Below are positions 8,405-16,527 of a stretch of 64,000 nt of DNA, piece by piece. Numbering within the stretch: the stretch's first letter is position 1; each line of letters starts with the position of its first letter. The stretch is from Pseudomonadota bacterium. GTDB lineage: Bacteria > Pseudomonadota > Gammaproteobacteria > Burkholderiales > Burkholderiaceae_E. The stretch is taken from contig JAEWFA010000053.1 of NCBI GenBank assembly GCA_023389055.1, positions 1-64,000 on the forward strand, written 5' to 3'. A program made the position numbers and the translations under genes. The notes under the pieces are model-generated. The model saw nothing but the letters and a program-made list of their open reading frames with translations, did not search any database and had not been told where the DNA came from.

Positions 8405-8887
8405 TCACGCTTTCGGCGGAATTCGCAGCACCTGTCCCGGGTAAATCTTGTCCGGATCCTTCAGCATCGGCTTGTTCGCCTCGAAGATCCGCATGTAGGC
8501 GTTGGCATCGCCGTACTGCTCCTTCGCGATCTTCGACAGCGTGTCGCCCTTCACGACGGTGTGGAATTTCGCTTCCGGCTCCGGGTTCTTCACCGTCATC
8601 CGGTCGACGACCTGCTGCACCCCGGCGACGTTGCCGCAGCACAACATGATCTTCTCGCGCGTGGCCTGGTCGGCCACGACCCCGGAGACCGTCACCGTCT
8701 CGCTCGCGCCGTCGAACTCGACGTTCAGGTTCTCCGCGTCGAGCTTCATCGCATGGATGTAGTCGGTGATGGCCTGTGCGGCCTTGCGGTTCGCCTCGCC
8801 GACGTCGCCCGGACCGGCGGCGGCCTTCGCCTCGCCCCGCCCGAACAGCTTCTCGCCTGCTTCACGGATAAACGACAACACGCCCAT
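8405..8887 (-). CDS. BON-LysM domain protein (Kbp/YgaU-like)
   Basis: The 160-residue protein has no signal peptide. It carries a BON domain at about residues 35-90 (VEFDGASETVTVSGVVADQA) and a LysM domain at about residues 105-158 (HTVVKGDTLSKIAKEQYGDA, then YPGQVLRIP). This two-domain layout matches the cytosolic potassium-binding protein Kbp (YgaU) of E. coli, which senses K+ in hyperosmotic stress. Older names such as peptidoglycan-binding LysM protein refer to the same family. The start MGVLSFIREAGEKLF matches family members. It is convergent with hemH, with a gap of only 16 bp. Confidence 0.9.
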   Translation of the reverse strand: MGVLSFIREAGEKLFGRGEAKAAAGPGDVGEANRKAAQAITDYIHAMKLDAENLNVEFDGASETVTVSGVVADQATREKIMLCCGNVAGVQQVVDRMTVKNPEPEAKFHTVVKGDTLSKIAKEQYGDANAYMRIFEANKPMLKDPDKIYPGQVLRIPPKA

Positions 8888-9023
8888 TCGATCCTCCCTG
8901 TGTCCTGACGATGGAACGCCCCAAGCGTACGCGACAGCGGGATCGAGCCGGATCAAAGCCCGACCGCCGCGCGCGGGGCGCAGCGCAAACGATACGCCAG
9001 CCCGTCCGGCCGGCGACGGCGGG

Positions 9024-9051
9024 CTTGAAATCGCCGGGTCGCGCCCCGAGA
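9024..9051 (+). promoter_or_regulatory. Sigma32-like heat-shock promoter upstream of grpE
   Basis: CTTGAAA at 9024-9030, a 13-bp spacer and CCCCGAGA at 9044-9051 closely match the sigma32 consensus (CTTGAAA, 11-16 bp, CCCCATnT). It would give a leader of roughly 80 nt before grpE, which has its own Shine-Dalgarno GGAGAA at 9125-9130. Confidence 0.65.
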
Positions 9052-9136
9052 TCGCCTTCTTGCCCGACTCGTCGCCCCGGGGGCCCGTGTCCGGCGCAAA
9101 TCCCGCTTGCGAATCCCGCTTACTGGAGAACGTTGA

Positions 9137-9751
9137 GTGACATCCGACACGCCTGCGCGTACCGACGGCGACCTGCCGACGCAGCCAACGTCGACCGACG
9201 ACACCCGACCGAACGCTTCCCCCGAACCAGGCACGGCCGAAGCCGCGGGCGGCCGGGCGCCCGCTTCCGAAGAAGCTGCGGCAGGCGCTGCGGACGGGCG
9301 TATCGCCGAGGTCGAGCGCAAGCTCGCCGAGATGCACGACCGCTATCTGCGCGCGGTGGCCGAGGTCGAGAACGTGCGCCGGCGCGCGCAGGAAGAGATC
9401 GCCCGCACGCAGAAATTCGGCATCGAGGCCTTCGCCGAGAGCCTGCTTCCCGTGAAGGACAGCCTGGAACTCGCGCTCGCCGCCGACGCACCCGACGTCG
9501 AGAACATGAGGCAGGGCGTCGGTGCGACGTTGCGGCTGCTGTCGAGCGCCTTCGAAAAGAACCGTCTGGTCGAGATCGATCCGCAGGGGCAGAAGTTCGA
9601 TCCGAACCTGCACCAGGCGATTTCGACGGTTCCCGCCTCCGGCACCCAGCCGCCGGTGGCTTCCGGCCATGTCGCGCACGTGCTGCAGAAGGGTTACCTG
9701 ATTGCCGACCGGGTCCTGCGCCCTGCGCTGGTCACCGTCGTGCAGGGTTGA
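9137..9751 (+). CDS. grpE: Nucleotide exchange factor GrpE
   Basis: GrpE releases ADP from DnaK and acts as a thermosensor of the DnaK cycle. The 204-residue product (GTG start behind GGAGAA) has a disordered acidic/Pro-rich N-terminus of about 45 residues. It continues with the long coiled coil VERKLAEMHDRYLRAVAEVE and the beta-wing domain ending LHQAISTVPASG and GYLIADRVLRPALVTVVQ, both family signatures. dnaK lies 102 bp downstream with its own heat-shock-like promoter. Confidence 0.97.
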   Translation: MTSDTPARTDGDLPTQPTSTDDTRPNASPEPGTAEAAGGRAPASEEAAAGAADGRIAEVERKLAEMHDRYLRAVAEVENVRRRAQEEIARTQKFGIEAFAESLLPVKDSLELALAADAPDVENMRQGVGATLRLLSSAFEKNRLVEIDPQGQKFDPNLHQAISTVPASGTQPPVASGHVAHVLQKGYLIADRVLRPALVTVVQG

Positions 9752-9782
9752 AAGGAAGCGCCGGCGTCGACGCGCGCGCACG

Positions 9783-9811
9783 CTTGAATTCGACCCGTCG
9801 CAGTCGCATCT
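9783..9811 (+). promoter_or_regulatory. Sigma32-like promoter upstream of dnaK
   Basis: CTTGAAT at 9783-9789, a 14-bp spacer and TCGCATCT at 9804-9811 agree with the sigma32 pattern at most informative positions. It lies about 43 bp before the dnaK ATG and would give a short leader with a GAGGA ribosome binding site. Confidence 0.5.
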
Positions 9812-9853
9812 AAGTCAACGAACAATCTCTCTCTCATCTCGAGGACACACACA

Positions 9854-11797
<1,944 letters not shown>

Positions 11798-11800
<3 letters not shown>

Positions 11801-11825
11801 AGGGTTAAGGGTGAAGGGTGAAGGG
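11798..11825 (+). repeat. Left heptad array, (T[G/T]AAGGG) x4
   Basis: Four direct heptads in a row. The first contains the dnaK stop codon. The last supplies the purine-rich ribosome binding site, and its final G opens the GTG start of the enclosed gene. Confidence 0.85.
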
Positions 11826-12184
11826 TGCGTAGGGCACACCGTGAGTTGCGCGTCTGGCAGGAGGCGGTCGCCTTGGTGGAGTTGATCTACCGGGCGACGA
11901 AACTCCTTCCTTCCTCCGAGCAGTTCGGCCTGACGAGTCAGCCGCGCCGGGCCGCTGTCTCGGTGCCCTCGAACATCGCTGAAGGTTCCGCGCGGAACGG
12001 AACGGCCGAAAGGCTGCGTTTTCTCGGATTTTCCGCTGGGTCGCTGTCCGAACTCGACACGTTGATCGAGCTTGCACAGCGACTCGGCTATTTGCAGGAC
12101 ACACAGGAGTTGCGGCAGAAGGTCGACGACGTGAGCGGAATGTTGATGGGACTGCAGTCATTGCTGCGAAAGCGCGATGCCTGA
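11825..12184 (+). CDS. Four-helix bundle protein (S23 ribosomal intervening-sequence family)
   Basis: The 119-residue product reads RELRVWQEAVALVELIYRAT near the N-terminus, then LTSQPRRAAVSVPSNIAEGS, the diagnostic SIPSNIAEG-type motif of the family, and LGFSAGSLSELDTLIELAQR. These all-helical proteins form pentameric four-helix bundles and are related to Avd, the accessory protein of diversity-generating retroelements. Their cellular role is poorly known and no reverse transcriptase is nearby. Start GTG at 11825 lies directly behind the heptad array, which provides GAAGGG as Shine-Dalgarno. An internal TTG is possible but leaves a shorter first helix. Its place inside a heat-shock operon suggests co-expression with dnaK and dnaJ. 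Confidence 0.9.
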   Translation: MRRAHRELRVWQEAVALVELIYRATKLLPSSEQFGLTSQPRRAAVSVPSNIAEGSARNGTAERLRFLGFSAGSLSELDTLIELAQRLGYLQDTQELRQKVDDVSGMLMGLQSLLRKRDA

Positions 12185-12202
12185 AGGATTCCAGGGCGAT
12201 TC

Positions 12203-12230
12203 CCCTTCACCCTTCACCCTTCACCCTTCA
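12203..12230 (-). repeat. Right heptad array, (CCCTTCA) x4, inverted relative to the left array
   Basis: Four perfect CCCTTCA heptads, inverted relative to 11798-11825. The array ends 8 bp before the dnaJ ATG. It leaves only a weak GGA as ribosome binding site, and dnaK/dnaJ read-through RNA could fold the two arrays into a long stem. Confidence 0.85.
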
Positions 12231-12238
12231 CTGGATCG

Positions 12239-13354
12239 ATGAAACGCGATTACTACGACATCCTCGGCGTCTCCAGGACAGCCACCGACGACGAGCTGAA
12301 GAAGGCCTATCGCAAGCTCGCGATGAAGCATCATCCGGACCGCAATCCGGACAGTCGCGACGCCGAGACGCGCTTCAAGGAGGCGAAGGAAGCCTACGAG
12401 ATGCTGTCCGACCCGGCCAAGCGCGAGGCCTACGACCGCTTCGGCCACGCAGGGGTCGATCCGAACGCCGGCGGCTTCGCCGGCGGGCAGGGCTTCGGCG
12501 GCTTTGCGGACGTGTTCGGCGACATCTTCGGCGACATCTTCGGCGGTCAGCGTGCCGGCGGCGGGCGCAGCAACGTCTATCGCGGCGCCGACCTGCGCTA
12601 CGCGATGGAGATCACGCTCGAGCAGGCCGCGGCCGGCTACACGTCCGAGATCCGCGTGCCGGGCTGGGAAAACTGCGACACCTGTCACGGTTCCGGGGCC
12701 AAGCCGGGCACCAAGCCGAAGACCTGCCACAGCTGCGGCGGCCAGGGCTCGGTTCGCGTGCAGCAGGGCTTCTTCTCGCTCCAGCAGACTTGCCCCACCT
12801 GCCGCGGCAGCGGCCAGGTGATTCCCGATCCGTGCACCACCTGCGACGGTATCGGGCGCGTCAAGAAGAGCAAGACGCTCGAGGTCAAGATTCCGGCCGG
12901 CATCGACGACGGGATGCGCATCCGCTCGAGCGGCAACGGCGAGCCGGGGATCAACGGTGGCCCGCCCGGGGATCTGTACGTCGAGATCCGCGTCAAGGAG
13001 CACGATGTCTTCAAGCGCGACGCCGACGACCTGCACTGCGAGGTACCGGTATCGGTCGTCACGGCCGCGCTCGGCGGGGTCGTCGAGATCCCCACGCTGG
13101 ACGGCGGCGCCGAGATCGAGTTGCCCGAGGGCACGCAGACCGGCAAGCAGTTCCGATTGCGCGGCAAGGGCATCAAGGGCCTGCGCTCGAGCTACCCGGG
13201 CGACCTCTACGCGCACGTGCTGGTCGAGACGCCGGTGCGGCTCACCGAGCGGCAGAAGGAGCTGATGCGCGAGCTCGATGCGTCGCTGAAGGACCCGAAG
13301 CACAGCCCGCAGACCAAGAACTGGATGGACCGCGTGAAGGAGTTCTTCCAGTGA
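12239..13354 (+). CDS. dnaJ: Molecular chaperone DnaJ (type I Hsp40)
   Basis: DnaJ delivers substrates to DnaK and stimulates its ATPase. The 371-residue protein has the J domain (KRDYYDILGVSRTATDDELK, with HPD at about residues 33-35 in KHHPDRNPD), a Gly/Phe-rich linker (GGFAGGQGFGGFADVFGDIF), four CxxCxGxG zinc-binding repeats (CDTCHGSG, CHSCGGQG, CPTCRGSG, CTTCDGIG) and the C-terminal substrate domain. All are intact. The upstream region is the heptad array of the inserted cassette and offers little Shine-Dalgarno (GGA at 12233-12235), so dnaJ translation may be weaker than usual or coupled. Confidence 0.98.
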   Translation: MKRDYYDILGVSRTATDDELKKAYRKLAMKHHPDRNPDSRDAETRFKEAKEAYEMLSDPAKREAYDRFGHAGVDPNAGGFAGGQGFGGFADVFGDIFGDIFGGQRAGGGRSNVYRGADLRYAMEITLEQAAAGYTSEIRVPGWENCDTCHGSGAKPGTKPKTCHSCGGQGSVRVQQGFFSLQQTCPTCRGSGQVIPDPCTTCDGIGRVKKSKTLEVKIPAGIDDGMRIRSSGNGEPGINGGPPGDLYVEIRVKEHDVFKRDADDLHCEVPVSVVTAALGGVVEIPTLDGGAEIELPEGTQTGKQFRLRGKGIKGLRSSYPGDLYAHVLVETPVRLTERQKELMRELDASLKDPKHSPQTKNWMDRVKEFFQ

Positions 13355-13373
13355 GCCGGGCGGCGCGCGGCGC

Positions 13374-14738
13374 ATGAATCTCACCTTCCTGGGCGCAGCC
13401 GACACCGTCACCGGCTCGCGCTTCCTGCTCGAAACCGGCGAGTCGAAGCTGCTCGTCGACTGTGGGCTGTTCCAGGGTTTCAAGAAACTGCGCGAGCGCA
13501 ACTGGTCGCCGTTTCTCGTGCCGCCCGCATCGATCGATGCGGTCGTGCTCACGCACGCGCACCTGGATCATTCCGGCTGGTTGCCGGTGCTCGTGCGCGA
13601 AGGCTTTCGCGGATCGATCTTCGCCACCGAGGGCACGCAGGAACTCGCCGAAATCCTGCTGCGCGACAGCGCGCGATTGCAGGAGGAGGAGGCGGGCTTC
13701 GCCAACCGGCACGGCTTCTCGAAACACCGTCCGGCGCTGCCGCTGTACGAGAGCGCCGATGCCGAACGCGCGCTGGCGCGTTTTAGCGCGCAGCGCTTCG
13801 GGGCTTCGTTCGATCTCGACGCAGGCATTCGCGCGCGCTTCGTTCCCGCCGGGCATCTGCTCGGTGCAGCCAGCGTCGTGCTGCAGCGGGACGGCCGCAC
13901 GCTCGCCTTCAGCGGCGACATCGGCCGCGAGGAAGACCTCGTGATGCGGGCGCCGCAGGTGCCCGAGTTCGCCGACACGCTCGTCATCGAGTCGACGTAC
14001 GGGGATCGACGGCACGCGTCGATCGCCGACGCGCTCGCCCAACTCGCGCGCGTGATTCGCGAGACGGCAGCGCGCGGCGGCACGGTGCTGATCCCGTCGT
14101 TCGCCGTCGGACGCGCGCAATCGCTGCTCGTCGCGCTGCATCGGTTGCGCGAGGCGGGGTCGATCCCCGACCTGCCGGTCTACCTCGACAGTCCGATGGC
14201 GATCGATGCGACGCGCCTGTATCGCCGCTTCAACGACGATCACCGGCTCGGCGAAGCCGAATGCCGGCAGATCTATCGCGGCGCGCGCTTCGTCAACACG
14301 CCCGAGGAGTCGAAGAGCCTGGCGCAGGTTCGCGTTCCGTCGATCCTCATCTCGGCCAGCGGCATGGCCACCGGGGGGCGGGTGCTGCATCACCTGAAGC
14401 GCCTGCTTCCCGATCCGGCGAACCACGTCGTCTTCGCCGGCTTCCAGGCGGGCGGAACACGCGGAGCGCATCTGGTGGGCGGCGCTCGCGACGTGAAGAT
14501 CCACGGCGAGTGGCATCCGGTGAACGCTTCCGTGACGCAACTCGACGGATTCTCGGCGCACGCCGACGCCGACGAATTGCTGGGCTGGATGCGTCGGCTG
14601 CATCGCCCGCCGAAGCAGGTCTACGTCGTTCACGGCGAGCCCGAGGCGGCCGACCAATTGCGGCAGCGGGTCGTCGAGGAACTGGGGTGGCCGGCGCGCG
14701 TTCCCGAACACGGCGAGACGGTCGACGTGGCGCTCTGA
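13374..14738 (+). CDS. Metallo-beta-lactamase/beta-CASP RNase-like protein
   Basis: The 454-residue protein opens MNLTFLGAADTVTGSRFLLE, the start typical of the YsnF/CPSF73-like bacterial RNA exonuclease-endonuclease group. Motif 2, THAHLDHSG, lies at about residues 62-70; motif 3 GHLLGAASV and motif 4 FSGDIGR follow. The beta-CASP insert has ESTYGDR and ISASGMATGGRVLHHL, and the C-terminus has the final-His segment VHGEPEAADQLRQR. The family processes RNA ends using two Zn ions; the target is unknown here. It follows dnaJ by 19 bp and may be in the same transcript. Confidence 0.92.
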   Translation: MNLTFLGAADTVTGSRFLLETGESKLLVDCGLFQGFKKLRERNWSPFLVPPASIDAVVLTHAHLDHSGWLPVLVREGFRGSIFATEGTQELAEILLRDSARLQEEEAGFANRHGFSKHRPALPLYESADAERALARFSAQRFGASFDLDAGIRARFVPAGHLLGAASVVLQRDGRTLAFSGDIGREEDLVMRAPQVPEFADTLVIESTYGDRRHASIADALAQLARVIRETAARGGTVLIPSFAVGRAQSLLVALHRLREAGSIPDLPVYLDSPMAIDATRLYRRFNDDHRLGEAECRQIYRGARFVNTPEESKSLAQVRVPSILISASGMATGGRVLHHLKRLLPDPANHVVFAGFQAGGTRGAHLVGGARDVKIHGEWHPVNASVTQLDGFSAHADADELLGWMRRLHRPPKQVYVVHGEPEAADQLRQRVVEELGWPARVPEHGETVDVAL

Positions 14739-14813
14739 GGCGCCGGGGCCGGCGCGCGGTCATCATCGCGCCCTGGCCGGCATGACGACGCGGCGGCTGG
14801 TACATTCGGAGCG

Positions 14814-16517
14814 ATGCAAACCGTCTCGTTCCGCCGGCCGGTCGGCCTGCGCAAGGGCCGCCAGGTGCAGCCCGAGGCGCGCGCCCGCATCGATGCGCTG
14901 TTCGCCGACGCGCCGATGCGGCGCGACCTGCTGATCGAGCACCTGCATCGGATCCAGGACGCCGAAGGACACCTGCCCACCGCGTTGCTCGCCGCGCTCG
15001 CCGAACGCATGCGGCTGTCGCAGGCCGAGGTTTTCGAGGTCGCGAGTTTCTACCACCATTTCGACGTCGTGCGCGAAGGCGAAGTGCCGCCGCCGGCGCT
15101 CACCGTTCGCGTCTGCGAGTCGCTGTCGTGCGAGATGATGGGTGCGCGCGCGCTGATCGAGTCGCTCGTCGCGCGCCTGGGGCGCGAAGTGCGCGTGCAA
15201 CCGGTGCCGTGCGTCGGTCGCTGCGCCGAAGCGCCGGTGGCGGTCGTCGGCCAGCGTCCGGTCGCGCCGGCGAGCGTCGAGCGCGTCGAGAGGGCGATTG
15301 CCGACGGTGTGCGTTCGTGTCCGGTGCCCGAGCCGCGAAACGACCCGAGTCCGGGCGACGGCGACTACGCGGCCTACCGTGCCGGCGGCGGTTACCGGCA
15401 ACTCGCGCGCATGATCGCCGAGCGCTCGCACCGCGATTCGGTGCTCGGCGAGCTCGAGTCGTCGTCGCTGCGCGGCCTGGGTGGCGCGGGCTTTCCGGTC
15501 GCGCGCAAGTGGCGCGCGGTGATGGCGCAGCCCGGCCCGCGCCTGCTCGTCGTCAACGCCGACGAGGGCGAGCCGGGCACCTTCAAGGACCGCCACTACC
15601 TCGAGCGTGCTCCGCACCGGATGCTCGAAGGGATGCTGATTGCCGCCGCCGTCGTCGACTGCGATGCCTGCTACGTCTATCTGCGCGACGAGTACGCCGG
15701 CGTTCGCGCGCTGCTCGAGCGCGAGCTGGCGGCACTGCGCGCCGATCCGCCGGTGGCGTCCGGGATTCCCGAGATCCACCTGCGCCGCGGCGCGGGCGCG
15801 TACATCTGCGGCGAAGAGAGCGCGCTGATCGAGTCGATCGAGGGCAAGCGCGGCATGCCGCGACTGCGTCCGCCCTACGTCGCCGAGGTCGGGCTCTTCG
15901 GCCGCCCGACGCTCGTGCACAACGTCGAGACGCTGCACTGGGTGCCGGAGATCCTCGAGCGCGGCGCCGCCTGGTTCGCCACGCACGGTCGCCGCGGCCG
16001 GCATGGCCTGCGCAGCTTCTCGGTGTCGGGTCGCGTGCGCGAGCCGGGCGTGAAGCTCGCACCGGCCGGCATCAGCCTGCGCGAGCTCATCGACGAGCAC
16101 TGCGCCGGCATGGCCGAAGGGCACGAGTTGTACGCATGGTTGCCGGGCGGCGCCTCGGGCGGCATCCTGCCGGCCTCGCTCGCCGGCGAGCCGCTCGACT
16201 TCGACACGCTGCAGCCGCACGGCGCGTTCATCGGTTCGGCGGCGATCGTCGTGCTGTCGCAGCACGATTCGGCGGCCGACGCCGCGCGCAACCTGATGGC
16301 GTTCTTCCGCAGCGAGTCGTGCGGGCAGTGCACGCCGTGCCGCGTCGGCACCGCAAAGGCACTCGATCGCATGCGCGAGTCGCGATGGGACGCGCCGCTG
16401 CTTGGCGAGCTGTCGGGGGCGATGCTCGACGCTTCGATCTGCGGGCTGGGGCAGGCCGCGCCGAACCCGATGCTCTCGGTGTTGCGCTGGTTCCCGCACG
16501 AAGTGCAGACCCGCTGA
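14814..16517 (+). CDS. NAD-dependent formate dehydrogenase beta subunit, NuoE-NuoF fusion (Fdh1B-like)
   Basis: The 567-residue protein fuses a NuoE-like domain and a NuoF-like domain. The NuoE part (about 1-155) has thioredoxin-like [2Fe-2S] ligands C101-x4-C106 and C133-x3-C137. The NuoF part has the FMN/NADH-binding segments GLGGAGFPVARKW and NADEGEPGTFKDRHYLE and the [4Fe-4S] ligands C503-x2-C506-x2-C509 (SCGQCTPCRVGT) with a further Cys in DASICGLGQ. This fused form resembles the beta subunit of Methylobacterium FDH1 rather than the separate FdsG/FdsB of Cupriavidus. It would pass electrons from formate to NAD+. The alpha-subunit gene starts 10 bp downstream. Confidence 0.9.
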   Translation: MQTVSFRRPVGLRKGRQVQPEARARIDALFADAPMRRDLLIEHLHRIQDAEGHLPTALLAALAERMRLSQAEVFEVASFYHHFDVVREGEVPPPALTVRVCESLSCEMMGARALIESLVARLGREVRVQPVPCVGRCAEAPVAVVGQRPVAPASVERVERAIADGVRSCPVPEPRNDPSPGDGDYAAYRAGGGYRQLARMIAERSHRDSVLGELESSSLRGLGGAGFPVARKWRAVMAQPGPRLLVVNADEGEPGTFKDRHYLERAPHRMLEGMLIAAAVVDCDACYVYLRDEYAGVRALLERELAALRADPPVASGIPEIHLRRGAGAYICGEESALIESIEGKRGMPRLRPPYVAEVGLFGRPTLVHNVETLHWVPEILERGAAWFATHGRRGRHGLRSFSVSGRVREPGVKLAPAGISLRELIDEHCAGMAEGHELYAWLPGGASGGILPASLAGEPLDFDTLQPHGAFIGSAAIVVLSQHDSAADAARNLMAFFRSESCGQCTPCRVGTAKALDRMRESRWDAPLLGELSGAMLDASICGLGQAAPNPMLSVLRWFPHEVQTR

Positions 16518-16527
16518 GGGCGCGACG

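Noticed and set aside
9752..9853. CIRCE operator search before dnaK (and before grpE and hrcA)
   Set aside because: No TTAGCACTC-N9-GAGTGCTAA-like inverted repeat is visible; only sigma32-like and sigma70-like elements were found.
14814..16517. NuoE-NuoF fusion as part of respiratory complex I or an NAD-reducing hydrogenase
   Set aside because: It is followed directly by a formate dehydrogenase alpha subunit with the Cys-His active site; no other nuo or hydrogenase genes are near.
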